A stretch of 64,000 bases of DNA from Actinobacillus genomosp. 2. Its GTDB lineage: Bacteria; Pseudomonadota; Gammaproteobacteria; Enterobacterales; Pasteurellaceae. The stretch covers positions 1 to 64,000 of the forward strand of contig NZ_CP103807.1 of assembly GCF_029773605.1 (NCBI RefSeq), in the 5' to 3' direction. Position numbers and translations under genes: made by a program. The notes beneath the pieces are model-generated. The model had not been told where the DNA came from. It saw only the letters and a list, made by a program, of their open reading frames with translations, and ran no database searches. Below are positions 19,403 to 28,773 of the stretch, in pieces (positions within the stretch are counted from its first letter, which is position 1; each line of letters begins with the position of its first letter).

Positions 19403-20295
19403 TGCCAACTTTATTTGCACTTAAAGAACGTATTACTCAAGTTGTTCAAGAAAAAAATAATCCTGTCATTACGGATGTCGCTTCAAAATTAGCGGAACAG
19501 CAGTACAACGCATGTTTTTCAGCAGAGCAGGTAAAATTATGGACACAGCAATTTAAACTATCACCAATTGAGTTAGCCCTCGAATGTTTACCTCTTGCCG
19601 CTTGTTATGCGCTTGTACCAATTTCTAAATTTTATGTCGGAGCAGTAGCAATCGGAGAATCCGGTCAATTTTATTTTGGGGCAAATCAAGAATTTACCGC
19701 ACAGGCGATTCAACAAACAGTACACGCAGAGCAGAGTGCTATTTCCCATGCGTGGCTTGCCGGAGAAAAAGCGATTACGGATATGGTAGTAAATTACACA
19801 CCTTGCGGACATTGTCGCCAATTTATGAATGAGTTAAATAGTGCAAAAACATTAAAAATTCATTTACCGCATAGCCAAAATAATTTGTTACAACAATATT
19901 TACCGGACTCTTTTGGTCCTAAAGATTTAAATATTAAAAAAGTATTATTTGATCCACAACAACATACTTTACAACAGCAAGGCGATGTTTTAACTCAAGC
20001 GGCAATCCAAGCAGCAGCACATTCTTATGCGCCATATAGTGAATCGTTAAGTGGTGTTGCTTTACAGGTCGATGCTCAGATTATTTGCGGACGTTATGCT
20101 GAAAATGCGGCGTTTAATCCAAGTTTCCTTCCTCTCCAAAGTGCATTGAATTATCGCCGTTTAAGCGGTAAATCAGGTACAGAAATTACACGAGTAGTCA
20201 TGGCGGAGCGAAAAGGTACTACTAGCCATCGCCAAATGAGTGAAGCGTTAGTAGAAGGTTTTTTAGGACTTAAATTGGAATATGTAGAAGTTTAA
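19402..20295 (+). CDS. cdd: Cytidine deaminase
   Basis: Cdd deaminates cytidine and deoxycytidine to uridine forms in pyrimidine salvage. The 297-residue product belongs to the larger, dimeric enterobacterial type with a catalytic and a degenerate second domain. Zinc and catalytic motifs are VHAEQSAI (His and Glu) and TPCGHCRQFMNEL (two Cys). The second domain begins near QAAAHSYAPYSE, which mimics the first domain without zinc ligands. It overlaps the EamA transporter gene by one base, and a terminator follows. Confidence 0.97.
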   Translation: MPTLFALKERITQVVQEKNNPVITDVASKLAEQQYNACFSAEQVKLWTQQFKLSPIELALECLPLAACYALVPISKFYVGAVAIGESGQFYFGANQEFTAQAIQQTVHAEQSAISHAWLAGEKAITDMVVNYTPCGHCRQFMNELNSAKTLKIHLPHSQNNLLQQYLPDSFGPKDLNIKKVLFDPQQHTLQQQGDVLTQAAIQAAAHSYAPYSESLSGVALQVDAQIICGRYAENAAFNPSFLPLQSALNYRRLSGKSGTEITRVVMAERKGTTSHRQMSEALVEGFLGLKLEYVEV

Positions 20296-20307
20296 CCAAG
20301 TGAAATG

Positions 20308-20334
20308 AAAAAAGCACCAAAAGGTGCTTTTTTA
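20308..20334. terminator. Terminator between cdd and ftsX
   Basis: Stem AAAAAAGCACC (20308-20318) with GGTGCTTTTTT (20323-20333), loop AAAA, ending in a T run. It serves convergent genes on both strands. Confidence 0.9.
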
Positions 20335-20340
20335 TATTGG

Positions 20341-21279
20341 TTAGTATTTAGAACCGATTCGGAATATATGTCGGTTAGTTGCAATTTTTGCTGACAACCA
20401 GCCGATAAAGATACAGGCTACGATCAAGAAGAACATTTCGCTGAAATCTAAACCGTTTAATTCAAATTTGACCGTGAACATATCGGTAACATATTTTACC
20501 ACACCGGTAAAGTAGCTAATTAAAACCGCACTAAATAAAATCGCAAGTAAGCTACCGAAAAAGCCGTAAATCATACCGGTATACAGGAACGGACGAGCAA
20601 TAAAGTGATCGGTTGCACCTAATAATTGCTGTACTTCAATCGAAGCCTTGCTATTTGCGACATCAGTACGCACGGCATTACCCACCACTAAAAACACCGC
20701 AATTAACATCAACACCGTACAAACCATTGCAATACGTGCGATTAACCAGGTTAAAGCGGTTAATTTTTCTAACCAGCCGTTATCTAAACGAACTTCTTGT
20801 ACACCTTTAATTGCTTGTAAACCGTTACGTAATTCAAGCATTGTATCATTACCGGTAAATTGTTTTTTCGGTTTAAGCGTTACTACTGCTGGTAAAGGAT
20901 TATCGTCAATAATATCTAATGCTTCTCCGAATCCTGACCAAGAACGAAATTCTTCCAAACTTTGTTGGCGAGAAATATAGTTTAGCGATTCAATTTTTTC
21001 CGCATCGAAATGACGAATACGTTCTACAACCGCATTGACATCGTGTTCAGCAAGATTTTTATGCAAATAAATAGTCAGTTCAGGTTCTGGATAAAATTCA
21101 GTTGCCGCCTGATGGGTATTTTTCCATAGCAAATAGCTTACGGTTGGAATCGTCAGTGATACTGCGATGACCAGTACGGTTAGAAAAGTGCCAAACTTAC
21201 GTTTTTTCAGATCTTGCCAGACAGAACGTAAGGTATAACGAGTTTGGGCGCCAAGCGTTGTACTAAATGAACGAGCCAT
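20341..21279 (-). CDS. ftsX: Cell division protein FtsX
   Basis: FtsX is the membrane part of the FtsEX complex that regulates septal peptidoglycan hydrolases. The 312-residue protein has an N-terminal cytoplasmic arm and one membrane segment (about residues 35-55). A periplasmic domain of about 110 residues follows, then three membrane segments in the C-terminal FtsX-permease domain. The conserved QQLLGATDHFIARPFLYTG segment is present. It follows ftsE with a 9-base gap, in the standard ftsY-ftsE-ftsX order. Confidence 0.97.
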   Translation of the reverse strand: MARSFSTTLGAQTRYTLRSVWQDLKKRKFGTFLTVLVIAVSLTIPTVSYLLWKNTHQAATEFYPEPELTIYLHKNLAEHDVNAVVERIRHFDAEKIESLNYISRQQSLEEFRSWSGFGEALDIIDDNPLPAVVTLKPKKQFTGNDTMLELRNGLQAIKGVQEVRLDNGWLEKLTALTWLIARIAMVCTVLMLIAVFLVVGNAVRTDVANSKASIEVQQLLGATDHFIARPFLYTGMIYGFFGSLLAILFSAVLISYFTGVVKYVTDMFTVKFELNGLDFSEMFFLIVACIFIGWLSAKIATNRHIFRIGSKY

Positions 21280-21288
21280 ATTGTTTCC

Positions 21289-21942
21289 TTAATTTCTAAG
21301 ATGACCTTGCTCTAATACTAAGCATGGTTTAGGACGTTTTGAAATAATATTCGTATCGTGAGTTGCAACTAATACGGTTGTGCCGGCGTGATTAAATTCT
21401 TCAAATAAACGAAAAATTTCAAATGATAGCTTTTCGTCTAAGTTACCGGTCGGCTCATCAGCTAAGAGCAAAATTGGGCGATGTACAATCGCACGAGCAA
21501 TATCAACACGTTGCTGTTCACCACCAGAAAGGTGTAGCGGTAAATAATTGGCTTTATTGGCTAAGCCGACACGCTCTAACGCAATACGTGCTTCACGCTC
21601 AACCACTTGTTGATTCATACCTTGAATAATCAGCGGTAACGCAACATTATCTAAAATGGTACGATCAGTAAGTAAGCGATAATCCTGGTGAACCATACCG
21701 ATTTGACGGCGTAAAAACGGTAATTCGTGTGCTTCGAGGCGAGTAATATCGTGCCCGTTAAACATTACTTGTCCACCATTTGCACGCTCAATACCCATAA
21801 TCAGCTTAAGCAAGGTACTTTTACCTGCACCGGAGTGACCGGTTAAATATGCCATACCGCCGGCAGGTAAATGGAAATTAATCCCTTGTAATGCCGGTTT
21901 GCCACCTTTGTAGGCTTTACTTACATTTGTGAATTTAATCAT
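21289..21942 (-). CDS. ftsE: Cell division ATP-binding protein FtsE
   Basis: FtsE is the ABC ATPase of the FtsEX complex. The 217-residue product has Walker [14 protein letters not shown] near residue 37, the signature [16 protein letters not shown], Walker [14 protein letters not shown] and the H-loop ATHD. Its length and the adjacent ftsX define it. The gap to ftsY is 51 bases, so the three genes are probably one operon. Confidence 0.97.
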   Translation of the reverse strand: MIKFTNVSKAYKGGKPALQGINFHLPAGGMAYLTGHSGAGKSTLLKLIMGIERANGGQVMFNGHDITRLEAHELPFLRRQIGMVHQDYRLLTDRTILDNVALPLIIQGMNQQVVEREARIALERVGLANKANYLPLHLSGGEQQRVDIARAIVHRPILLLADEPTGNLDEKLSFEIFRLFEEFNHAGTTVLVATHDTNIISKRPKPCLVLEQGHLRN

Positions 21943-21993
21943 TGTGTTTACCTTTTTCTATTACGTTTTTTGCAAAGAAAATATACGTAATAA

Positions 21994-23730
21994 TTATTCT
22001 TCGTGTTCAAATAATGCTTCGATAAATTCTTCTGCATTGAACGGACGCAGATCCTCAATTTTTTCGCCTACCCCGATGAAACGAATTGGAATATTAAATT
22101 GGTCGGCAATCGCAAAGATCACACCACCTTTTGCGGTACCGTCTAATTTCGTTAGGGTAATACCGGTTAAGCCGACTGCTTCGTTAAATAATTTTGCTTG
22201 GCTAATTGCATTTTGCCCTGTGCCTGCGTCTAAAGTGAGCATAATTTCGTGCGGTGCGGTTTCATCGTATTTTTTCATTACGCGTACGATTTTTTTCAGC
22301 TCATCCATTAAGTTATTTTTATTCTGCAAACGACCTGCAGTATCTGCAATTAAGATATCAATGCCTTTTGAAGCAGCTGATTGCATTGCATCAAAAATAA
22401 CTGAAGCAGAATCTGAACCGGTAGATTGTGCGACCACTGGAATATTATTCCGTTCACCCCAAACTTGTAATTGTTCCACCGCTGCAGCACGGAAAGTATC
22501 ACCGGCAGCAAGCATTACGGATTTCCCTTCAGCTTGGAATTTTCGTGCTAATTTACCGATAGTAGTGGTTTTACCGACCCCGTTTACCCCAACCATTAAA
22601 ATTACATATGGCTTTTTACTTGTATCGATTTCAAGTGATTGGCTAACTGGCTTTAATACTTCGCCCAGTTCGAGTTTTAATTGCTGATAAAGTAAATCAG
22701 CATCTTTAAGTTGTTTTTTAGAGGCGTGTTGAGTTAAGTTGTTGATAACTTTAGTGGTCGTTGGCATACCTAAATCAGCAACCAATAACTGTTCTTCTAG
22801 TTCTTCAAATAATTCATCATCAATTTTTTTGCCGCTAAAGAAATTACGGAAACCGGAACCGATACTTTGTTTGGTTTTAACTAAGCCTTTTAATAGACGG
22901 CTGAAAAAACCACCTTCGCTCGGTTTTTCTTGGTATTCGTCCGTTTTTTCTTCAGAGTGATCGTGTTCTGTTTTTTCCGTTTCAAGCTCAATTAGCTCTT
23001 CTAACTCTTCAAAGTTTTCTTCTGCATCAGACTTGGTTTTCACTTCGCCAGCAAGCTCAGCATCAACCACTTTTTCAACACGTTGTTCGATTTGTTGATG
23101 ATGGTTGATTTCGTGTTCAGTTGCAGATTTTTCACTAGATTCAACCGCTTGCGGAATATCTTGAGGTTGTTCAAGGTTTTCTGAAATCGGTTGAGAGAGG
23201 TATGATTCTTCCGTTTGAGTAAGCGATTGCTCAATTTTTGCTGTATCAATAATAGATACTGACTCTTCTTTCTCTTGCTCGAAAGATTGTTCAACTTCGT
23301 TAACCGCTTCTTGGAGAAACGTTTTGGCTTCTTCTACTTTATCTTCAACGAATTGTTCGATATTTTCTGATTTTTGTTCAAAAAATTCTTCAACTTGTTC
23401 TAGTTTTTGCTCAATAGCCTCTTCAATACGCTCAACAAAATCCTCAACTTGTTCTGTTTTTTGTTCAACTGTTTCGGTAAATTCCTTGATTTCCGGTTGT
23501 GAGGTAATTTGCTCAAACTTATCTTCAATTTTATCTTCGAGATCTTCTAATTTCTGTTCTAGCGTTTCTTGTAATTGCTCAGCTTGTTGTTCTGCTTGTT
23601 CTAATTTTTGCTCTACCGTTTCTTCTGCGGCTGATTCAGTATGCTGTTCTGTTTGAATGTCTTCCTGTTTTGGTTCATCTTTTTTTCCAAAACCTAACCA
23701 AGACCAAAAACCTTTTTTCTTTTCTGCCAT
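21994..23730 (-). CDS. ftsY: Signal recognition particle receptor FtsY
   Basis: FtsY is the SRP receptor GTPase that docks ribosome-nascent chains to SecYEG. The 578-residue product has a short basic/aromatic N-terminus (KKGFWSWLGFGKKDE). A long acidic Glu/Gln-rich A domain with coiled-coil-like repeats follows (about residues 20-265), then the NG GTPase domain from about 275. GTPase motifs are MVGVNGVGKTTTIGKLA, DTFRAAAVEQL, DTAGRLQNK and TKLDGTAKGG. The A domain is larger than in E. coli (497 residues in total). It is divergent from rsmD, as in E. coli. Confidence 0.97.
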   Translation of the reverse strand: MAEKKKGFWSWLGFGKKDEPKQEDIQTEQHTESAAEETVEQKLEQAEQQAEQLQETLEQKLEDLEDKIEDKFEQITSQPEIKEFTETVEQKTEQVEDFVERIEEAIEQKLEQVEEFFEQKSENIEQFVEDKVEEAKTFLQEAVNEVEQSFEQEKEESVSIIDTAKIEQSLTQTEESYLSQPISENLEQPQDIPQAVESSEKSATEHEINHHQQIEQRVEKVVDAELAGEVKTKSDAEENFEELEELIELETEKTEHDHSEEKTDEYQEKPSEGGFFSRLLKGLVKTKQSIGSGFRNFFSGKKIDDELFEELEEQLLVADLGMPTTTKVINNLTQHASKKQLKDADLLYQQLKLELGEVLKPVSQSLEIDTSKKPYVILMVGVNGVGKTTTIGKLARKFQAEGKSVMLAAGDTFRAAAVEQLQVWGERNNIPVVAQSTGSDSASVIFDAMQSAASKGIDILIADTAGRLQNKNNLMDELKKIVRVMKKYDETAPHEIMLTLDAGTGQNAISQAKLFNEAVGLTGITLTKLDGTAKGGVIFAIADQFNIPIRFIGVGEKIEDLRPFNAEEFIEALFEHEE

Positions 23731-23807
23731 ATTTTTCTCACTTTTCCTTTAAAATGGACTAAACTTATATAGTTTATCAAATAATCCTTATTTTTCCTTT
23801 AGTTAGT

Positions 23808-24401
23808 ATGAAAAAAAATCGTAATTCCACTTTACAAAATAAGCCGAGCGGAGAAGTCCGTATCATTGCTGGACTTTGGCGAGGGCGAAAGTTGCCGGTG
23901 TTAAATGCGGAAGGTTTACGCCCGACTACCGATCGAGTAAAAGAAACCTTGTTTAACTGGCTAATGAATGATGTTGCAGGCAGTCGCTGTTTAGATTGTT
24001 TTGCAGGCAGTGGCTCACTTGGGATCGAAGCACTCTCTCGCCAAGCACAAGCGGTTATTTTTCTTGAAAAATTTGCAAATGCGGCAACGCTATTGAAAAA
24101 TAATTTAAGCTCACTTAAAACGACTAACGGTACGGTAATTAATACCGATACGTTGCAATATTTAGCACAGAAAAATCCTGAGCAGGGATTCGAATTAGTC
24201 TTTGTCGATCCGCCTTTTAATCACGGCTTTGTGCCGAAAGTGTTAAAACTTTTAGCCGAAAATCAATGGCTTGCCGAAAATGCGTTGATTTATGTGGAAA
24301 CGGAAAAGAGCCATCCACCGCTTGAATTACCGCATAATTGGCAAATTCTTAAAGAAAAAACTGCCGGACAAGTAATAAGTCGCTTGATCCAATGTCTATA
24401 A
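23808..24401 (+). CDS. rsmD: 16S rRNA (guanine-N2)-methyltransferase RsmD
   Basis: RsmD methylates G966 of 16S rRNA. The 197-residue product shows an N-terminal [17 protein letters not shown], the segment [16 protein letters not shown], the SAM-binding motif [15 protein letters not shown], and the catalytic FVDPPFNHG. The divergent placement against ftsY is the same as in E. coli. The ATG at 23808 is the first in frame and gives a normal length. Confidence 0.96.
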   Translation: MKKNRNSTLQNKPSGEVRIIAGLWRGRKLPVLNAEGLRPTTDRVKETLFNWLMNDVAGSRCLDCFAGSGSLGIEALSRQAQAVIFLEKFANAATLLKNNLSSLKTTNGTVINTDTLQYLAQKNPEQGFELVFVDPPFNHGFVPKVLKLLAENQWLAENALIYVETEKSHPPLELPHNWQILKEKTAGQVISRLIQCL

Positions 24402-24463
24402 ATTTGACTTTTCTAACCTTTATTGGCAAATTAAGTCGCTATTTTTACATAAAAGAAACAATT

Positions 24464-24775
24464 ATGAACAAATTAACCCCAGATGAAGCGATTGATCTCG
24501 CTTATGATATTTTTCTTGAAATGGCAGCGGAGAATTTAGATCCTGCGGATATTTTATTATTCAATTTACAATTTGAAGAGCGTGGTGCTGTTGAAATGGT
24601 GGAAACCTCGGAAAATTGGGATCAAGAAATCGGCACGCTGATTGACCCTGAGGCATTTGCAGAAGTTTGGATCGGCTTAGTAAATGATAAAGATGAAATG
24701 GACGATGTATTCGCACGTTTCTTAATTTCTCATGATGCGGATAACCGAGAATATCATGTGATCTGGAAGGAATAA
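24464..24775 (+). CDS. yciU: Acidic dsDNA-mimic family protein (YciU/HI1450)
   Basis: The 103-residue, very acidic protein belongs to the UPF0263/DUF440 family, whose Haemophilus member folds like a double-stranded DNA mimic and is thought to bind DNA-binding proteins such as HU. Recognisable family segments are [31 protein letters not shown] and DVFARFLI. The ATG at 24464 starts the conserved part. An upstream in-frame start at 24392 would overlap rsmD and add an unconserved hydrophobic stretch. It is 15 bases upstream of the flavin reductase gene. Confidence 0.9.
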   Translation: MNKLTPDEAIDLAYDIFLEMAAENLDPADILLFNLQFEERGAVEMVETSENWDQEIGTLIDPEAFAEVWIGLVNDKDEMDDVFARFLISHDADNREYHVIWKE

Positions 24776-24790
24776 TTTAAAAGGAGCTTT

Positions 24791-25303
24791 ATGTCTTGTA
24801 TTCTAAAACCTCAAGAGGTACCTGAATTTTCACAACAATTCCGTAATGCGATGGCACATCTATCCGCAGCGGTCAGTATCGTAACGACCAACGGTGCGGC
24901 AGGTAAAATCGGCATTACCGTATCATCGGTTTGCTCGGTTACCGATACACCACCGACATTACTTTTCTGTATTAATCAAAACAGCTCTGTACACGATATT
25001 ATCAAGCAAAACGGTAAAGTCTGTATTAACGTCTTAAGTCATGAACAAGAAGAAATGGCAAAGCATTTTGCTTGTATGTTGTGTAGTAGTATGGAGGAAC
25101 GCTTTGCTTGGGATATTTGGGACGAAGGTTTTGACGGACAGTCGGTGTTACGCGGTTCGATTTCATCTTTGCAAGGCGATATTGTAGATACTCATTCGGT
25201 TGGTACGCATACTATTTTTATTGTGGAATTGAAACATATTGATGTAACGCCAAATTCCAGCTTAGTTTATTTCGGTCGCCAGTTTAAAGGTGTCGAAATT
25301 TAA
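24791..25303 (+). CDS. hpaC: HpaC-like NAD(P)H:flavin oxidoreductase
   Basis: The 170-residue product belongs to the small flavin-reductase-like family that supplies reduced FAD to two-component monooxygenases. It shows FRNAMAHLSAAVSIVTTNG, ITVSSVCSVTDTPPTLLFCIN (flavin contact), KVCINVL and the C-terminal LVYFGRQF. It is most like the reductase of 4-hydroxyphenylacetate 3-monooxygenase (HpaC), but no oxygenase partner (HpaB) is in the window, so its physiological partner is unknown. A Shine-Dalgarno (AAAAGGAG) precedes the ATG. Confidence 0.85.
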   Translation: MSCILKPQEVPEFSQQFRNAMAHLSAAVSIVTTNGAAGKIGITVSSVCSVTDTPPTLLFCINQNSSVHDIIKQNGKVCINVLSHEQEEMAKHFACMLCSSMEERFAWDIWDEGFDGQSVLRGSISSLQGDIVDTHSVGTHTIFIVELKHIDVTPNSSLVYFGRQFKGVEI

Positions 25304-25340
25304 AAAAGCAACCTAATAAATCTTAGGTATTTTTGATATA

Positions 25341-25364
25341 ACCGACTATTTTAGTCGGTTTTTT
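25341..25364 (+). terminator. Terminator after the flavin reductase gene
   Basis: Stem ACCGACTA (25341-25348) with TAGTCGGT (25352-25359), three-base loop and a run of Ts. Confidence 0.85.
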
Positions 25365-25427
25365 ATTGCCTAGAAAAATCATAGGAGTAAAATTTGGCAT
25401 TATTTTATTCGTTAGAGAGGACTCATT

Positions 25428-26300
25428 ATGCAAAATTTAATTTGCTATAAACAAATGCCGGTTTGGACCAAAGATAGCCTGCCACAAATGTTTCAAGAAA
25501 AGCACAATACAAAGGAAGGAACTTGGGCAAAACTGACCATTCTTAAAGGCGAACTAAAATTTTATGAATTGACCGAACAAGGTGAAGAAGTCAATAGCGT
25601 TGTTTTTACCCCTGAAAATCAGCCGCCGTTTGTTGAACCTCAAATTTGGCATAAAGTTGAAGCACTTTCCGATGATTTAGAATGTCAGTTAGCCTTCTAT
25701 TGTGAAGCGAAAGATTACTATGCGAAAAAATATAACCTGACCACTACACACTCCGAAGTGCTAAATGCGGTGAATTATGTGAAAGCCGGTAAAGCATTGG
25801 ATTTAGGTTGCGGACGAGGACGTAATTCTCTCTATTTGAATTTATTAGGGTTTGATGTGACAGCGGTGGATCATAATGCCGAGAGCATCGAATTTTTAAA
25901 TTATATGATTGAGAAAGAGAATCTAAGTAAGATCGAAACCGGTATTTATGATATTAACCAAGCCACTATCGGTAGCCAAAGTGGCGAATATGATCTGATT
26001 GTTTCGACAGTTGTGATGATGTTTTTAAACCGTGAGCGTATTCCAGCAATTATTGAAAATATGCAGAAAAACACTAAAGTCGGTGGCTATAATCTGATTG
26101 TCTGTGCGATGAGTACCGAAGAATATCCGTGTCCAATGCCATTCTCATTTACCTTCGGCGAGGGAGAATTAGCGAACTATTATCAAGGCTGGGAATTAGT
26201 GAAGTACAATGAAGATTTGGGTGAATTGCATAAAACTGATGCAAACGGCAACCGTATTAAAATGCGTTTTGCTACAATGTTGGCGAAGAAAATAGCGTAA
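25428..26300 (+). CDS. tehB: TehB, SAM-dependent methyltransferase linked to tellurite resistance
   Basis: TehB is an S-adenosylmethionine-dependent methyltransferase that detoxifies tellurite and in Haemophilus also affects oxidant resistance. The 290-residue product is the long form. An N-terminal cupin-like domain (about residues 1-85, including [13 protein letters not shown]) is fused to the methyltransferase domain with motif [16 protein letters not shown] near residue 124. E. coli TehB has only the second domain (about 197 residues). No tehA is adjacent. It has its own intergenic regions on both sides, so it is probably monocistronic. Confidence 0.92.
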   Translation: MQNLICYKQMPVWTKDSLPQMFQEKHNTKEGTWAKLTILKGELKFYELTEQGEEVNSVVFTPENQPPFVEPQIWHKVEALSDDLECQLAFYCEAKDYYAKKYNLTTTHSEVLNAVNYVKAGKALDLGCGRGRNSLYLNLLGFDVTAVDHNAESIEFLNYMIEKENLSKIETGIYDINQATIGSQSGEYDLIVSTVVMMFLNRERIPAIIENMQKNTKVGGYNLIVCAMSTEEYPCPMPFSFTFGEGELANYYQGWELVKYNEDLGELHKTDANGNRIKMRFATMLAKKIA

Positions 26301-26315
26301 CTTGAATGATAAAAC

Positions 26316-26376
26316 AGCGGTCTGATTTTTCGAGATATTCGCTAAAAATATAGTAAATCAGACCGCTTACTTTTTA
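26316..26376. terminator. Inverted USS pair acting as terminator between tehB and hslO
   Basis: AGCGGTCTGATTT (26316-26328) pairs perfectly with AAATCAGACCGCT (26355-26367), followed by TTTTT. It lies between convergent genes. Confidence 0.8.
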
Positions 26377-27264
26377 TAAACCTAATTGACTCAGTTTATC
26401 CGCTTCTTGTTTAAATTCCATAATTGCTGTTTTATCAAAGAAATATTGCGTACCGCAACATTCGCATTGCATATCAATTACGCCATTTTTTTCAGCAAGC
26501 ATTTCCTCAATTTCTTCCATTGGTAACAATAAAATCGCATTGCCCGAACGCTCACGAGAGCAGCCACAATGGAATTTAGTATCTTGCGGTGGATAAACTT
26601 CGACTTGTTCTTCGTGATATAAACGGAATAAAAGTTCTTTGGCTTCTAAGCCAAATAATTCTTCGTCTTTTACGGTTTCAGCAAGTGTCATTAAATGCTC
26701 GAAATCTTCCGGTGTGCCGGTTCCGTCCGGCATAATTTGCAATAATAAACCGCCGGCTACCGCTTTGCCTTCATATTCGCCGGTGCGAATGATCAAGTGA
26801 GTTTGAAGCTGTTCCGAACGAATAAAATAGTCTTCTAAACATTCACGAATAGTCGGTTTGTCTAATGCGATCACACCTTGGTAACGTTCACCGTCATTCG
26901 GCATAATCGAAATAACCAACACGCCGTTGCCAATCATTTCACTTAAAGTTGCATCGTCGGCAATTTCTGCTTGCGTACGTGCTAATGCACGTAATTGTTG
27001 TTGTTCGTTACTGTTTACCACCGCTAATTTGAGTGGGCCGTCACCTTGAATTTGTACGGTAATCGTCCCTTCAAATTTCATAATCGCAGTAAGTAGGCTA
27101 GTTGCGACCACCATTTCACCTAATAAATTTTGTACTGCTTTTGGATATTGGTGAGTATTCAGCGTTTCGGTAAAGGTATCGTTTAAACGCACCCATTCAC
27201 CACGCACGGCACGGTTTTGGAATAAATAGCGATAAAGTTTGTCGTTGTCTTTTGTATAACTCAT
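26374..27264 (-). CDS. hslO: Redox-activated chaperone Hsp33 (HslO)
   Basis: Hsp33 is a cytoplasmic holdase activated by oxidation of a zinc-cysteine switch. The 296-residue product has the C-terminal four-cysteine motif (CGC, then 29 residues later a CECC segment that supplies the CxxC pair) and the conserved YRYLFQNRAVRGEWVRL N-terminus. The ATG at 27264 is preferred over an in-frame codon at 27297 because AGGA lies ten bases upstream and the conserved sequence starts there. It follows hslR at a 129-base distance that holds a uptake signal. In E. coli the pair is also adjacent. Confidence 0.96.
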   Translation of the reverse strand: MSYTKDNDKLYRYLFQNRAVRGEWVRLNDTFTETLNTHQYPKAVQNLLGEMVVATSLLTAIMKFEGTITVQIQGDGPLKLAVVNSNEQQQLRALARTQAEIADDATLSEMIGNGVLVISIMPNDGERYQGVIALDKPTIRECLEDYFIRSEQLQTHLIIRTGEYEGKAVAGGLLLQIMPDGTGTPEDFEHLMTLAETVKDEELFGLEAKELLFRLYHEEQVEVYPPQDTKFHCGCSRERSGNAILLLPMEEIEEMLAEKNGVIDMQCECCGTQYFFDKTAIMEFKQEADKLSQLGL

Positions 27265-27311
27265 GGTTTTTCCTAGTAAAAGCGGTAGGATTTGCAAAAA
27301 AATTTGCCAAT

Positions 27312-27321
27312 TTGACCGCTT
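27312..27321 (-). repeat. DNA uptake signal sequence
   Basis: GACCGCTTGT (reverse complement of the USS), with the typical A/T-rich tail TTTGCCAAATTT-like on its left, in the hslR-hslO spacer. Confidence 0.75.
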
Positions 27322-27393
27322 GTTAAGATAAAAGAAGGCACACGTAAAACGTGCGCCATAAACTTGTCGTTAATATGGGGATCAATTTATAAA

Positions 27394-27801
27394 TTACAAT
27401 ATTTGATCTTTAAATTTTACTAAATCACGGCGCTCTTTTTTATTCGGGCGGCGATCCGGATGCGGCATCGAAAGCGCATTTGCTTTGCGAGCAAAGGCAA
27501 TCGCTTCACGTTGTTTAATACTTTTTTCAGTTTCTTGGTAAAGCAATTGTGCTTCCGGCGCACCTCGGCGTTGGTCGCTGAGTGCGGTAATGATCACTTC
27601 TTTTTCATCATTACCTTGGCGGAGTTTAACCGTTGCCCCAACTTCTACCGTTTTACTGGTTTTGGCTCGCTGTCCGTTATAATGTACCTTACCGCCTTCG
27701 ATCATTGCTTTGGCAATCGAACGAGTTTTATAAAAACGGGCTGCCCATAACCATTTATCAAGACGAACTTCGTTATCTTCTTTTGATTGTTGCTGCTTCA
27801 T
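27394..27801 (-). CDS. hslR: Ribosome-associated heat shock protein Hsp15 (HslR)
   Basis: Hsp15 binds stalled 50S subunits carrying peptidyl-tRNA and helps recycle them. The 135-residue product has an N-terminal S4 RNA-binding domain (VRLDKWLWAARFYKTRS, then KAMIEGGKVHYNGQRAKTS) and a basic C-terminal tail (RPNKKERRDLVKFK). Length matches E. coli Hsp15 (133). It starts two bases after the stop of the upstream uncharacterised gene, so it is probably translated by coupling. Confidence 0.95.
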   Translation of the reverse strand: MKQQQSKEDNEVRLDKWLWAARFYKTRSIAKAMIEGGKVHYNGQRAKTSKTVEVGATVKLRQGNDEKEVIITALSDQRRGAPEAQLLYQETEKSIKQREAIAFARKANALSMPHPDRRPNKKERRDLVKFKDQIL

Positions 27802-27802
27802 T

Positions 27803-28732
27803 TTATTTCTCTTTAGTTAATTCTTGATAGGCAATTTTAGCAATTGTTCCGGAAAGAGGGACAAAATAATTTGCCACTTCAACAGCTAATTCTGAACCTA
27901 ATTCCGCAACGCTGTCTTTGTTTAAGTTAAGATTAGGGAACATCGGATTACGGATAATTTCACCGGTCACGGCATTAAATTTAATGATTTTGTTATATAT
28001 GCCTTTTGACGGTTGTGTATAACTGAACAAATGGATCGGAATCAGATACAGATTAATTTCTTCAAATTTTAAATGATCTTTGAGGATACGATCCGCCTTG
28101 ATATCTTGTGCTAATAAATGAGCTTGTGCATCATTTATCAATTTATCCAGGGAAATCTTAAAACGAGTCACTTTTTCTGTTTTTACATTATCAATATTAA
28201 CTTTATTAAAACGATAACGTTGTTTGCCAAGATAAATATCACTAAAATTATCGTCAATTTTAGCCGCATCATTACTTAAAAAGTGGCGATATTTTTTGAC
28301 CGTCTGGCAATGTTCGGTCACTTTTAACTCAATACGCTTTTCTTCAACATTAATAAGTGATTTTGGACTCAGATTATTAATTTGGATTGTCATCGCATCT
28401 CTATTTTTAGATTCTAAGTCGTAGATTTCGTCACATTCATAATTTAAATGACGTTCAAGATTGATATACCAATAAGAATCAAAAAGCGAATCAAGATAAT
28501 GTAGTTCAATATCATCTTTTTGACCGCTACGTAAACTATTGAATTTCCCTTTTACAAAGCCTTTCATACTTTCGAGAGATTTCATATTACCAATAAGAGA
28601 TTCCAATTCTTTGGTAATGGAAATATCGGCTAAATTTTTATCATAATTGGCTTTAAATTTATAAATAATCAGCTTGGGAAGCTCGGAAAAAGTAGTAGGG
28701 GAAATATTGATGGATGTGGGTTGTAACTGCAT
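27803..28732 (-). CDS. Uncharacterised 309-residue protein upstream of hslR
   Basis: I do not recognise this gene. The product has no signal peptide and no clear membrane segment. It is rich in Lys, Asp, Asn and Ile. A segment near residues 230-265 (YLIPIHLFSYTQPSKGIYNKIIKFNAVTGEI) has the feel of the beta-rich module found in some zinc-ribbon-bearing proteins, where it reads LPVWLxxYxYxGKxYxFxVNGxTG, but I see no CxxC pair here. This likeness is weak. A Shine-Dalgarno (AAAGGA) fits the start. The stop lies two bases before hslR, placing it in an operon with hslR and hslO. That suggests a role in protein or ribosome stress, which is an inference from context only. Confidence 0.8.
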   Translation of the reverse strand: MQLQPTSINISPTTFSELPKLIIYKFKANYDKNLADISITKELESLIGNMKSLESMKGFVKGKFNSLRSGQKDDIELHYLDSLFDSYWYINLERHLNYECDEIYDLESKNRDAMTIQINNLSPKSLINVEEKRIELKVTEHCQTVKKYRHFLSNDAAKIDDNFSDIYLGKQRYRFNKVNIDNVKTEKVTRFKISLDKLINDAQAHLLAQDIKADRILKDHLKFEEINLYLIPIHLFSYTQPSKGIYNKIIKFNAVTGEIIRNPMFPNLNLNKDSVAELGSELAVEVANYFVPLSGTIAKIAYQELTKEK

Positions 28733-28773
28733 ATCGGATCCTTTTTAACGCACATTAAAATCCAGAAAGTGGT

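Noticed and set aside
21929-22687. 252-codon open frame opposite ftsY
   Set aside because: Overlaps the conserved FtsY GTPase domain completely, and its translation has no family resemblance.
23324-23656. Ser/Cys-rich open frame opposite the ftsY acidic domain
   Set aside because: The low-complexity composition is simply the reverse of the Glu/Gln repeats of FtsY.
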